A stretch of DNA of 64,000 nucleotides from Arabidopsis thaliana. Its lineage: Eukaryota > Streptophyta > Magnoliopsida > Brassicales > Brassicaceae. The notes beneath the pieces are model-generated. The model saw only the letters and a program-made list of their open reading frames with translations. It did no database searches and was not told the DNA's origin. Below are positions 49,001-63,600 of this stretch, piece after piece. How positions within the stretch are numbered: position 1 is the stretch's first letter; each line of letters begins with the position of its first letter. A program made the position numbers and the translations under genes. The stretch spans positions 18,461,971-18,525,970 of the forward strand of contig NC_003070.9 in assembly GCF_000001735.4 (NCBI RefSeq), given 5' to 3'.

Positions 49001-49996
49001 GCAGAGGTACACGTGTTCAAGCGATGATATACTAAAGCATGCTACAAAGCTGTTGAAGGCAGAACTTCCTGTTTCCGTAAGGTTGATAGGTGCGGCTCTA
49101 TAGTGTTCGTCATTCTTCTTTCGTTAGAAACATAATATTAAATATATTAGCCCATCTACTAAAATTCCAGAACTCGATCTATGTATATGCAGGTTTGCGC
49201 ATGTCGCAGTTCGTTGAAGAAATCCGCAATTCTGATCCTTCACAGGGAACTATTACTAAGTTCATCGTTCAAAAGGATTCCTCAAGACAAGCACAAGATC
49301 TGGATGACAATGACTCATTTGACTTGGATGCTAATAAAAATTGCTTAAGCAATGACGAGAGCGGGAATGTATCCTTTGGTTCTCATGAGACAAGCTCTGC
49401 CCATCTGAAGGATGTTGTCGAATATGAAGAACGGTCCCAAATAGATTCCGGAAAGGTAATTCCAAATCAAGAGTGTATGAAAAAAGAAGAAAGGCTGCAA
49501 ATATTGGAAGGAGATTCACTGCTCAAAAAATACAAGGAGTGCAAACCAGATACTAGTCACTCGATGAATGATAATTCTAATGCAACCGAAGCAGTTTCAG
49601 TATTTCCACAAACGGAGCCGTTATATTGGATTGACGGCTACAAATGCGTCTTGTGTGGGATAGAGTTACCACCATCTTTTGTAGAGGAACGACAAGAACA
49701 CTCTGATTTTCATCTCGCTCAGAGACTTCAAAACGAAGAAACTGGCTCTAGTTCTTCCACAACACCTTCAAAACGAAGGTCAGCTGACAGTAACATTTTA
49801 AAGCCTACTCCATTTTCCGTTATGTTTCTTACAAGTCTCTGCTTCTCACTGAAAGTTTCATAACCAAACACTTGTTAGGATTCTCGGAAAGGAAAAGGTA
49901 AATTCGAAGCCAAAGAAGCAGAAACCAGATCAAAAGGACAGTAGCAAACACATCCCAATACACGCATTCTTCACAAAAAGCAATCAAAACTCGTGA
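46056..49996 (+). CDS. POLK: Y-family DNA polymerase kappa
   Basis: Thirteen exons: 46056-46140, 46418-46590, 46741-46914, 46995-47118, 47207-47307, 47418-47504, 47629-47724, 48146-48266, 48414-48542, 48804-48895, 48978-49089, 49193-49778 and 49879-49996, with all phases matching, for about 665 residues. The catalytic carboxylates sit in HVDMDAFYAAVE and SLDEAYLDIT. Helix-hairpin-helix and little-finger segments follow (IGGIGKVTEHILKDALGI; TARTLTLKLKTASFEIRSR). The tail has one UBZ-type finger (CVLCGIELPPSFVEERQEHS with His two residues after DF) and ends IPIHAFFTKS, a PIP-box-like PCNA motif. Pol kappa bypasses minor-groove lesions and extends mismatched ends. Confidence 0.96.
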
Positions 49997-50137
49997 GCCT
50001 TGTTCATGTTGTCCATAGTTTTAGTAATGTTCGACTCTCTGAATGGATGCCACGTGTCATCTATGTTACCTATATTATCTCATCATTGTATTTAGTATTT
50101 TATCTGAACCCTCTTTCAGTAACGAAACCCAGAGGAA

Positions 50138-51114
50138 ATGAAGATGGCTCTGAGCCCACCGAAACTCATTCTCTCACCGTCCAATTCCCTCGGCGATTCC
50201 AATTCCCTACCGTCGATGTCAGACATCCTGACGTCATCAAAAGCTCGAAAGCTAGACTTAAAGATCCAGACTTTAGGACCGTTTTTCAGAGTGACAGGGA
50301 AGAACGCAGACACGGGCGGTGAGGTGGGAAGAGCAGAGGGAGTGGTGCGTCCATGGTTCGGACGCGGTTTGGTTCTGCATTTGGATACGATAAGACTGAC
50401 GAAAGAGACAGTGGCTATGGATAAGTCTGTTCTTGGAGTTGGTTTATACGTCGGAGCTGTAGCGATTCGCCATGGCTACGACTGTGGTTGCCGTACTGCT
50501 CAGCTTCTTGCTATCTACGACTCCGATCTCTACCATTCCAAGGTTTCTCTCTCACTCCATAACTCTTTCTATCGAAATTGAAATTGAGAATTTTTGTTTG
50601 GTTATTATTACCGAACCGGACCGAATCTAAGAGGTGATTTGATTACAGGTACCATGAATTTTGGTTTATTCGGTTTAGTTTTGTGACATTTAAATTGGTT
50701 ACGGTTTGGCTTTGGTTTTGCTTTAGCGGGGGTGTTAGAATAATAAAACCAATTAGTCTGTAAACAAATTTTAGTTCGGGTTGATTACGTTTCGATTTGG
50801 TTTGGTTTGGCTTTTTCTGGTTATAGTTTTTCAATGAAATTATAGAAACCTCATCATATGATCGGACCAAACCGATTGAATTCCGATCTCGCTTTACCAA
50901 ACAAACACATACTGACCCGAACTGAATTTTCATGTATCAGCTGGTTAGGTTTTACAGAAGAATTGGGTTCGAAGAGGTGAATGAAGTGAGTGGGTCGTCA
51001 ATTGGAGACATGGCTGACATGTTAGTGTGGGGCGGAGTTGGTACTCGCATGGATGCTAATATCCATCATCTTCTTTTTAAATGGTCCAAAGTTTTCCTCA
51101 AATCACATTCTTAA
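50138..51114 (+). CDS. GNAT-like (acyl-CoA N-acyltransferase fold) protein, probably plastid
   Basis: Two exons, 50138-50542 and 50941-51114, encode about 192 residues; a second ATG at 50144 is an alternative start. The N-terminus is Ser/Pro-rich with a weak transit-peptide character. The C-terminal part has a GNAT-like end: CGCRTAQLLAIYDSDLYHSK, then LVRFYRRIGFEEV and MLVWGGVGTRMDA. FYRRIGF is typical of the last strand-helix of GNAT acetyltransferases. No clear acetyl-CoA P-loop (QxxGxG) is visible, so catalysis is uncertain. It begins only 141 bp after the POLK stop codon. Confidence 0.8.
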
Positions 51115-51725
51115 TTACTTGTAGATATGTAAATTATGTTTATCTACACCATATGATTTCTGACAAGAATTATATTTATATAGACATATCTTTCTGTCTT
51201 AATTTCCATCTTGAAGCTTGAACTTTTATTTAATTTGATTAGCAATTCTAAGGGGTATATGGAAGATGCTAATCACAATAAATCTATCCTCATATTATCC
51301 CAATTTGTGCTTCCACAGTGGATGGACTCTGTACTTCTCCACCAAATTGATTGTCCTTCTTAAAGAATTGGTAACTTCAATTGCTTAGCAAAATCTTTTT
51401 CTTTAGTGTAATGACTAATGAGGACACTATTCACTAGAGCTCCCTATCAGTATCATATCATCTTGGTTAAATTCACTTTTCAATTGCTTATTGCAAAAGC
51501 TTTTTCTTTATCAAATCTTTAATATGGTTAGAATATGTTGTTTTGCTTCGTTTGTACTTCTGGTGAAAAACATTATCATATTGTCACATTTTAATCACTC
51601 TATAAATATTGATTGATTCATGAGTCCATAAAGTTGATGATAATAAAAGAGCGATTCACGTCCAACCATCTCCAAAAGAAAAAGAACTATTTAAGAAGAA
51701 AACAGAGAGACCAAAAAAGACTCTA
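51115..51725. promoter_or_regulatory. Upstream region of the F-box gene
   Basis: Holds a duplicated 3' stub of the F-box gene (51252-51375) and a TATA box, TATAAATA, at 51601-51608, 118 bp before the start codon. Nothing else is recognised. Confidence 0.6.
51252..51375 (+). pseudogene. Duplicated 3' stub of the neighbouring F-box gene
   Basis: Aligns with 52925-53047. It reads GYMEDANHNKSILILSQFVL and then PQWMDSV, against GYMEERCDGVLMLSQFVLPS in the gene. Homology runs past the stop codon of the intact copy into its 3' flank. Only this end is present, without any F-box part. Confidence 0.85.
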
Positions 51726-53018
51726 ATGGAGACTGGAAGAAGAAGAACAATCCCAGAGGTGGAGATACTTGCAAGATTACCGTTGAGAAGCATTGCGAGG
51801 TTCAAATCAGTATGCAAAAGATGGAAATCAGTAATAGAATCGGACTACTTCCGACGTCTCTTCGGATCTTTTCACCGAAGCTCCTCTACCTCATGGTCGA
51901 TCATGTTCAGAACAGAGTATCTTCGTGAGATGACACAAGCCATAGGCTTCCATGGATGCAAAACATGGGATCTTCCCAAATCTCTAGTTTCATATATCAT
52001 GCCATTTCAAGAATATCCGAATCTCCCTACCTCTGAATACTACTATATAGCTTCTTCCAATGGATTGATTTGGATCGATGTGCTTGTTTCTCGCATCAAG
52101 AACAAGGTTTATAGTTATAAATCTTTCGTTGGTAATCCAGTTTTACAAGAATGGGTTGAGATCCCTCAACCTCCTAATCCATGGGTTCAAGATAAACACC
52201 CTTGGTACCCGAGTCCATATAGCGGCGTTGGAATGGTAACACGCGTTGAGAACGGCGTCGTTTCAAGTTTCAAGATGGTTAGGACAGTCCAAATGGAACT
52301 GATTGATCGTAGAGATGAAGGAATGTATTTATGGAGAGTTTGTGTATATTCTTCTGAGACAGGTTTATGGACTTTCAAGCAAGTTTTCTCATCTCGACCC
52401 GTCCACGGTGGTAGAGTTGATTCTCCGGTGAATCTCAACGGGGTTCTTTATATGTGGGATAGGTATATGTTTTCAAATGGACCTGGTGTCCTTGTAGCTC
52501 ATGACTTTTATGGAGCTGATGATCAATGTCAGGTTATACCTCTCCCTGGCGCGAATGATGAACATGAACATGAACATGATGATGAACATGAACATGTTCG
52601 GAGATGCTTGACTACTTCAGGAGAAGATGTTATCTTCATTGAAGTAATACATCGAATATTGAAAGCATGGAGGCTGCATAACAAAGAGAGTGAAAGGTGG
52701 CAACTGATTTGGGAAGTCGTCATGCCGTCTTTCATATCTGATGTCAACTGTTTTCCCCTGGCAATGAATCCGTTTGATACTTATATCGTCTATCTGTGGG
52801 ATCGTCAACACGGTTGTTTGGTATCGGGTTACTTGCAGGCACAAGAGTTTATTGTTCATCAAGAGTCAGAGAATGGGAGTAGTAGTGAAGGTGATTGTTG
52901 TCGCGTAAACACGTCGGGTACTGAGGGGTACATGGAAGAGAGATGCGATGGAGTCCTTATGTTATCCCAGTTTGTGCTCCCATCTTGGATGGACTCGGTA
53001 CCCCGACCGCCAAATTGA
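51726..53018 (+). CDS. F-box protein, single exon
   Basis: Intronless frame of 430 residues. The N-terminal F-box is clear: IPEVEILARLPLRSIARFKS followed by VCKRWKSVIESDYF. The rest has the layout of plant F-box-associated proteins (YYIASSNGLIWIDV, NPVLQEWVEIPQPP, LNGVLYMWDRYM), without clear kelch repeats. It would be an SCF substrate receptor bound through ASK1; the substrate is unknown. An unusual His/Glu/Asp tract (EHEHEHDDEHEH) lies at 52560-52596. Confidence 0.92.
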   Translation: METGRRRTIPEVEILARLPLRSIARFKSVCKRWKSVIESDYFRRLFGSFHRSSSTSWSIMFRTEYLREMTQAIGFHGCKTWDLPKSLVSYIMPFQEYPNLPTSEYYYIASSNGLIWIDVLVSRIKNKVYSYKSFVGNPVLQEWVEIPQPPNPWVQDKHPWYPSPYSGVGMVTRVENGVVSSFKMVRTVQMELIDRRDEGMYLWRVCVYSSETGLWTFKQVFSSRPVHGGRVDSPVNLNGVLYMWDRYMFSNGPGVLVAHDFYGADDQCQVIPLPGANDEHEHEHDDEHEHVRRCLTTSGEDVIFIEVIHRILKAWRLHNKESERWQLIWEVVMPSFISDVNCFPLAMNPFDTYIVYLWDRQHGCLVSGYLQAQEFIVHQESENGSSSEGDCCRVNTSGTEGYMEERCDGVLMLSQFVLPSWMDSVPRPPN

Positions 53019-53212
53019 TTATCCTTCTTCGGGAAGCTTGTTCTTCGGTGTTTATGTATTTTTATGTATCCTTGATTCCTTGTTTATCATGAGGCTTTAA
53101 TATTCAAACATCCTCTTTGTTTTCTTATCAATGATGTCCAGACTCAACTAAGCAAAATCTCTGAACACAAGACAAAGCCTAAAGGCACCAAAAACTAAAG
53201 CCTAACAAGCTT

Positions 53213-55274
53213 TTAGATCATCTCTTGAGAGTCAGACCACATCACTAGAGTTGCCAAAAGAGCAATGGTTGCGGTCTCAACTCGCAACCGGTGTGGCCCC
53301 AGTCCAACTGCTGTGCCGCCTGCTTCCAACATCATCTCCACCTCTTTCTTCGTAAAGTCTGCTTCAATTTCATTGTTGACCGTTAGATAACAAACATATT
53401 TTTTATATCACTGAGACAAGTCATATTAACAAGAGCCATAAGCTACTGTTCATTTTGTGTCTACTCGAGCATTAACCCATGATTTCATTTTCGACAATGT
53501 GAAAGTGTAGCAAGTCAGTAGAAATTTTAAAAGAGAACTACATCAGAAATGTATTGAAGAGAAGATTTCTTACCGCCTTCTGGTCCAACGATTAATAGTC
53601 CGCTGGATTCTTTTGCTGAGGAGTTTACTGCATTAAGAAGAGGTTTAGCTTCGGCTGTAGCAACCAAACATAACTTTGACTTCAAAATCTAGAAAACCCC
53701 AAAAGGTGTCAAAACAAGTTTAGAAGAACAAAAAGTCAGAAATTTTATAAACCAAGGATCTTAGAGTTTGCGTAGAAAAATGTTCAAACATACATGATCC
53801 AAGAGGGTACCAAATTTGATTGGAGGGTTCAGTACCATTTGATGAAGTCTTTGGCCTGTGACAGTGAAAGATAAGGCAAATAGTTTCTGATCATACAACT
53901 ATAATGCGAAGGAAAAAGAAGAGCAAGATTAACCAACCAATTGTTTTCTTTCACTATTGCTACTTACATTGCTTAGCTGCAGCAAAACTAACGCGTTCCA
54001 ATCTATCGACCCGGTTTTCAGAGATTATGGGTGATCTTTCCGTTAAAAGTGGTGTGACACTGCTCGCTCCGAGTTCCTAAGACGAGCATATACACATATT
54101 CAGTGACACAATATTCACAGGTGATTTAGACAGTTACATACTAAAAGTAGATACATACTGTACATTTCTCAATTAGCCAATCCGCTCGACCACCCTTCAA
54201 AGTTCCTGACAAGACATTTTCAAAGAAATCATGACTCAAGCTGAGCCAGAGACTATAACATCCGGCGATATCGTAAAGTTAGGTTGAAGTCCTATTTCAT
54301 ACCAAAAGCTGCAAACACCTGCCACTGCATGCCCTGAGGAAGAATCACCTTCTGATCTTCTTGTGCGATAAAATCAACTCCAGTTTTGTCTATGCTTTGT
54401 ATACAGCCTTCTACTAGACCCCCTTTGCCATTAAAGAGTTCTACCCTTGCAAAGAAAAGGGGTGCAAGTCATTACTTACATTCACTTAAGGTTTAGTGAT
54501 CTTAAACTAAAGAAAAGGTTGGCCTCCTCTCACCTCAGGGTTACTTTTGATGCTATCATTACTTAAACAACTGAATTCCTCATGATAAAGATGCATAAAA
54601 ATGAAAGGATGGATCCAGATACATTACAAACATCATTCAGATAGGATAAAACTTTTAGCAACATGGATACAAGCAAACAAAAAATGAACAAATCAATTTT
54701 TAAAAGGGCCTTTCATGAATGCAACACTGGAAAATGACAATAACATATATGAATGTAGTAATTACCTGTCCTCCTGTTTCAGTCTAAGAACTTTAGCCAT
54801 ATGCCAAAACTCAGAGCCTTGAACACGAACAACTCCACCCTATAAACAATCATAAAACGATTTACACAAAGAGGAGCTTATCATTTCAAACAACAAGAAC
54901 ATTTAATATTATCATTTCACCATGATTTTACCAGAAATTTCTTAGAGATTACAGTGAATTACAGTAATTTCTAAACTTCTCAGTGATTACCCTCACTCTC
55001 ATTTCGATTGGATTCTTACACAGATTTAAAGGGAACAAAAATTATATGAGATAAAGATAGAGATAGATAGGGTGTGTGCCTTGCGAGATGGAAGATCATC
55101 GGAAAAGAATCGAGGAAGGCCACCGCGAGATTGATTCCGGAGATTCAAATCCGACGGAGGAGACGAAGATACAGTAGCAAACGATTTGAAGCTAGAAGTC
55201 GGAAGCCATGAACGAACGAGACTCGGCAAATCGGAAAACAGTGGCCGTGAAGCCGCCGCTAGCGCTCTCATCAT
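53213..55274 (-). CDS. RsmE-type rRNA uridine-N3 methyltransferase, organellar
   Basis: Eight exons on the minus strand: 55274-55080, 54839-54766, 54445-54303, 54205-54159, 54076-53968, 53855-53794, 53688-53574 and 53358-53213, giving 296 residues. The N-terminus is Ser/Arg-rich, as in organelle transit peptides. The RsmE core is clear: HMAKVLRLK, FAAFGTLKGGRADWLIEKCT, ELGASSVTPLLTERS, then the SPOUT knot LLIVGPEGDFTKKE and GLGPHRLRVETATIAL, where the S-adenosylmethionine pocket lies. Bacterial RsmE methylates U1498 of 16S rRNA. Whether this acts in plastids or mitochondria is not decided. Intron 1 appears to start with GC instead of GT. Confidence 0.93.
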
Positions 55275-57759
<2,485 letters not shown>

Positions 57760-58173
57760 GAAGGTTGTCGGTTTTATGTGGGATTTCTATTATCTCGTGT
57801 TTGTGTGAATAGGCTCGAAACTCTTACGAGTCGTACTTGTGTTTTCAAAAACCATATTTCTATCTCTTGCTTGTGGCGGTAGCCATTTGTTCTAGTTCGT
57901 TTGTTTCTGATAATATTTTCATCTCCAAGAACTGAATTTAAGCTGGGTTTGGTTTAAATCGATTGTCCAAAATCTAAACAAATAGAAACGTCAAATTGTT
58001 ATTTGAGTGGTGAAAGATTGAAATTTTTGGAACAGAGAAGCAATAGAGAAGCAACGATTCTTTTTACAACCGTAAGGAAAATAAATAAAAGGAAAGGCTG
58101 TAAATAAAAATATATACTTAGAGCAAATATATGCTCTACACTAGTTATGCAATAAAGAACAACTTGTTGCCTG
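57760..58173. other. Convergent 3' region between TUA2 and a plastid protein gene
   Basis: Tail-to-tail spacer containing both 3' untranslated regions. Nothing else is seen. Confidence 0.55.
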
Positions 58174-59630
58174 CTAATTTAGACGAGGATCCATCCCTGA
58201 TATCCTCTCATCCTCCAACAGAGCATATGGATCGATGTAAGGTGGTGGTGAAACCGGAGTTCTACTTCCATCATGAATGAAATCTGCTCCAAAGTACTAT
58301 CATTTCAACAAGAAAAATCAGTTTATGGTAAGAAACCTTATCAAATCCATAGAAGAAAGGAACCTTAAAAACTCATTCCAAAACACTTTCTACGGCGTGC
58401 GAGAAGAACGTGGAAGAATACTGATAAGCATAAATGTGAATAGGACTTGGGTTGGATCAGAGTTGAGGGTCTTAACTAGGTGGTTGGTTGGAAGAGCTAA
58501 GAGGTCTCTTTACAGTCTCCAAAATACATTTGCCACTTTCTTAGTATTCAAGGACTAGAATGAAGAAAAGTACACTCCTTGATCTTATTAAATACTTACA
58601 AGGTAAAGAGCAGAGAAGGCGCCGAGAGTTAAGACTATCAATGGCCAAAAGCCCAAGAAGAAAGTCCCTCCAATTGTCAGCAAGATCCTAGCACGCGGAA
58701 TCAACCCCTGAAACAACAATAAGCAGTTCCTTTCCAAATTTAACAAAACAAACTCCTAAAATCAACCTTTATCATAACTACATAAGCTGCTAAGAACTAT
58801 CCGGATACAAAAGAAGGCAATGAAACATAATTTCAAGCCCTACAATAACTGACTATGAGAAACTATAATAATTAGAGGGTACTAGTGATAATCTGACCTC
58901 AAGCCCTTCGCTGTTTAAAGCCAAAGATCTCTCTCTCTGATTTAACAAGCTTTTATCGAAGGCCGGAGTAGTTGCAGTCGTTTTAGAGCTGTTTCCGGTT
59001 TCTTTACCGGTTTTGATCTCATCCTGATCCACTTCATAGTCTTGAAGCAAGGAAGTAGGAGTCATACCACGTCTCTTCAATTCTTTCATAAATAAAGATT
59101 CTGGAGGTTCTTCACCTACACAACTCATACAAATCAAACTCCAAATTCAGGTAGAGGAAAATCTAAGTAATGAATACACACCATTACAAGAAGAAAGAGT
59201 CCAAGTAAAATGGATAACTTGTATATTAAAACCCCTTTTTGACTTATGAAAAGAGATTCAAGAAACAAGATTGGAGAACTAATGATACTATTAGAGAACT
59301 AATGACAACAAATTCTATCTAAAAGGGGAAAGAATCAAAATCACATCTTTATAATCTATTGACTAATCAAATATCAGTTATAATCAAAATCAACTCTAAT
59401 TACTTCTTTTAGAGAGTTAAGCAACAAAAAAAAAAAAAAAAAAACTGACCTTTGGACTGATTATCACCACCATTGAGAGCAGATGAAGAAACCCTAAGAC
59501 GATGCCAACTCCTAGAATTGGGTAATCTGAAAACCCTTTTTCTACATTCCAATTTTATGGGAGATTTATGGCGGGGAAACGATACAGGAGAGCCACACAA
59601 TTTAACAATCTCCAGAGAAGAAGAAGCCAT
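58174..59630 (-). CDS. Plastid-targeted membrane protein of unknown function
   Basis: Four exons on the minus strand: 59630-59450, 59115-58898, 58707-58600 and 58296-58174, giving 209 residues. The N-terminus is a Ser/Arg-rich chloroplast transit peptide. A conserved-looking segment ESLFMKELKRRGMTPTSLLQ follows. One or two membrane spans lie in RILLTIGGTFFLGFWPLIVL and TLGAFSALYL. The C-terminal segment is YFGADFIHDG, then SPPPYIDPYALLEDERISGM. I start at MASSS because the upstream in-frame Met gives an unlikely extension. Old labels calling this locus a tubulin would be wrong: it has no tubulin sequence. Confidence 0.88.
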
Positions 59631-60655
59631 TTTTGTTCCTCTTATCAGTTTCCGGAAAGAATCATGATCAAGGCGTCGCCGATGAATATATAGGAGAAGA
59701 AGGAAGCTGTGTTTTATAGTTTTAGGAATTTCAGACGGCAAAATTCTATTTGTTTGGATTTTTTCTGGGGAAGAAAAAGGTGTCAATATTCGAGCAAGTG
59801 GTGCCGAGACAACGGTGAAAGTTATCACCTTTAACTATTTGAAGCGTACGTTAGCACGAGTACGGATTATTTATCTACAGTACGCTAACGCTGTCCATGT
59901 GTGTGTGGCTGCCAAATTGCCGCATTTGAGAGAGTGGTAACGTAACGCGAGACTCCACGTCTCCTTTTTGTCCCCATTCTGTATTAATAATATTGGTACA
60001 AAAACAAAATACATAGAAGAGAAAAAAAAAACAAAAAAACATCATTACTCATGTTAGCTTAATAGTATAATACCCAATGTACTATCACATGCTCCCTCAA
60101 TGTTACAAATTGTCTCGTTTTGGTAGGTTTAATAAAGATACCAACTACATACTGTAACAACCCACAACACAATTTTACATTTGTCTTCTCTTTTGACATC
60201 ACAAATTTTATATAAAAAAATGTGACAAATTTGCTTTAACAAAAAAAAAATAAAAAAATTATATTATTTGGACTATTAACAAAATTATGTTGATTTTTAT
60301 GAAATCCATCTTAAACTCCGGAAACATGTTTCATTAAAAAGAACATGCATATTCCAATTGCTTTATATAGTTCATAAAACATGTACATTGTACACCATCT
60401 TCTTCTTCTTCTTCTTTTGTCGCAATTCCATTAAAATACCTTGAGGATATGAGAATGTATATTTCAGAAAAGTAAAAAAGGTGACCTGCCCATTTATTCA
60501 TCCACGCTACATCATGTATTAATACATGACTATGAAACTAATAAATTATTTACATTAAAAAGAACATAGTTTATTATCGAATTAGTCAAACATAAATGCA
60601 AATTAGTTGAAAATTAAAAAGCCTATTTACATTAAAAATGTACAGATGACCCATC
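59631..60655. other. Intergenic region: promoter of the plastid protein gene and 3' flank of TOR
   Basis: Both neighbours are on the minus strand. The DNA is AT-rich with short poly-A runs and a TTC repeat near 60400. No gene was recognised. Confidence 0.5.
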
Positions 60656-63600
60656 TCACCAGAAAGGGCACCACCTGTAATAAAAGAACAAACACAAGAA
60701 ATATGCATGTTCAATTTTAAATGAACTAAAGCAATCGGGGTTTAGGAGTGTAGAAGTGTAGAGGAACATACCCAACATAGTTTTGACAGAGATTCTCATG
60801 GGAAGTGGCTTGATTGATTAGTTTTTGAACCTGAACTTTCACAGACAAACCATGTTCGACTTCATGAGAATCTCCTCCGAGCAAGTTATTATGATCAGCA
60901 ATGGGATTGCTCGGAATTGCAGACGAAGAAAAATCACGCCCTGTAAGCTTATGACTCATACGTGCCATAACAACTACGGCACGCTCATTTAAAACTTCAT
61001 TAGCATCTCCAAGCATATTTACAGCCTGAAATAATCCAAAAATCAAATTTAAATATAAAAAAATCCCCCTTTGAGAAGAAAAAAACATAATAAGATTTTC
61101 AAAAGAAACCTGAAGAATCTCCTTCTCTCGAGTACTCCTTTGAGGCTGAGGAAGATCTATATCAGCGGGATCTTCATCTTCTTCGTCAGGCTCAACATCA
61201 GCAGGAGCATTGGGGTTGTTGTTACCGAGCAGTGCTAATTGGGGGACTTCATTGAAATTGAAAAGACGCCAATTGATTAAAGGATCATGTACAAACGCTT
61301 CCATCATTGCCATTACACTATCTTTATTGGTTCTGAGAACTTGCATAACGTTTTCGCAGGTTGAGCGGAAGTTTCCTTCAATGCCACTGACTTCCATTGC
61401 TTTGACAAGCATTCTTGTCAGGCGGAATGGAACCTAACATTATTTAAGCAATCCTCACAAAATTGTTCTTTGATACCCACAAACAAGTATATACGAGGGA
61501 AACATTAAAATTAATACCTTTTCAGGAAACTTCTCTCTATTCATAGAAGCCTCAAAACAATCTCCAAAATCAATATGCAAGATCTTTCCACTGCACAATT
61601 AAAACCATTGATAAAGAAATAGAACCCAAGGTTGAAAATGTAATGTAAACCTTATTTCAGTTTTATGTACCTGTATCTATGAAGCATAAGGTTACTTGGG
61701 TGTCGATCACCTAACCCAAGAATATAACCAACCTGACACAAAGTAACGCATGAAGTTCATTTTATTGGCGAGTTAAACACCAGAAACTTTTTATTTGATG
61801 CTACACAAGTGGAGAACAAAGGATGAGATCAACTACATACCATACTCATAACTGCTAAACTTCTAGTATAGTTTGTTCTTCTTTCTAGCCAAACTTCTGA
61901 CGAGCGACTTTTTAACCAGAGAACCTAATAAGAAGGAGAAGAATAGAAGCAACTTAGTATTCCAGATTAGGTACTTTACCCAAAATAAATAGAGTTACCA
62001 GAATGAATTGAGTACCCTGGATAGATCATTTCCCTCTGTGTTTTCTAGAGCATACTCAAATACTTCAACCTTTGCTATAAGCGGTAGATTGTCATAGTCT
62101 GGAGCAAAACTCAACATATGCTTATTTTCTTGATTAAGAATGATCTATGAATTCAGACAGGCATGTGTAAGAATTAACGTAAACCGCAGATAGTTTCAGG
62201 ACTGAAAACCTTAGTGAATACAAGACAAACCTTTCTTGCATCTCTGTGCTCTCGAATAAGATGGTGAAGGGTATCGCAGTTCGGAACCCATCCGATGAGT
62301 CCACTATTGGGAGATAGTGGTATTACAGAATAGCGTTGAATGGAAAGATCTTTTTCGGCTGTTTTTCTGGAATTCTCAAGCAAAGTGTTCACCAAACCAA
62401 AAAGCTGAAACACAAATAAGAGGAAAGGGATAGATGTGATTTTGTAGCTGAAAACTGTATATTTGTGAAGTGTAAACTGAAAACTTCAATTACGTATTCT
62501 CCAACAAGAATTCATCAGAACAATGCATAACTGATTTTTTTGAGAATCACCTGCATAACACGCTCATCTTGCCTTAAATCTTCATGTCCCTTCAACAAGA
62601 AGGCGTAGTCCTCACCGTCATTTCCGTGAATAGTCAATTTCCTTGGTCTTTGTTTAGAGGTTATAACAACAAGTTGGCGTGAAAAAGATGATATAGTCAC
62701 GACGGGGGCATCTAATAAGAAGAAAAACGAAGTATGTATGTAAGCAATGAAGTCTGGGTTAATAAAATAAATCAGCTCAGGCAAACTTAAGCAGTTCAAT
62801 ATGTTGTTACCTGCACGATATGTTCCAGGAACTGCTAGCTCCAAGTCACGGCACAGCAGCAACTCAGGAGAAACAGACTATACAACAAGTAACATGCCAG
62901 TCAGATTAGAACTCAAAAGGAGCGAGAGAACCAAAGAAAAAGAGAATCTTATTACTTCCAAATCCAATGTCGTGAGACTGGCTAGCTGTTTGTCAATCCG
63001 TTTGAAAACGTGATAGTAAAGATCCCAAGCCTAAGAAGATAGAGAATTGAAAAGAAAAATTATGTCAATTCCCGTCCCTTTAATAAGAAGACAGCAAACA
63101 CTCATCTGAAATTTTGTTCAAAATTTCTGATCACCTGTGTAAGTTCAGCATCTTTCCCAGTTATCTTGTAATTGCAACAGCATTCATGTGCCTCTTTTAG
63201 TTCGTGACGGTATGCCTGCATCAACATTACACTAACTTAAGTTGCTGACATTAAAGAACATTGTAAAGTTCACATATAACAGTTACTGAAACATATGCGA
63301 CAAGAAACACTCCATACAGTAACATTAGTAATCTGATTCTATCAAGGGCAACTGGTTTATTTTAATACTTTAAAATCGCGAAGAGGAAAAATGACTACAA
63401 GTTACATAGCAAATAAACCTAGATACTGCAATGCTGTACACCCCTGTGCTAGATAAAGATGTAATTATAAATAACGTGATCACACACACCCAAATACCAA
63501 AAATCCGGGATTGAAATTTCCAACCTCTATAAATGCTCTTTCCTGTATGGTCGTACTGTCCTTTTTTACACCTTCGTCGAGCATGTCATGTAAGGGTTCA

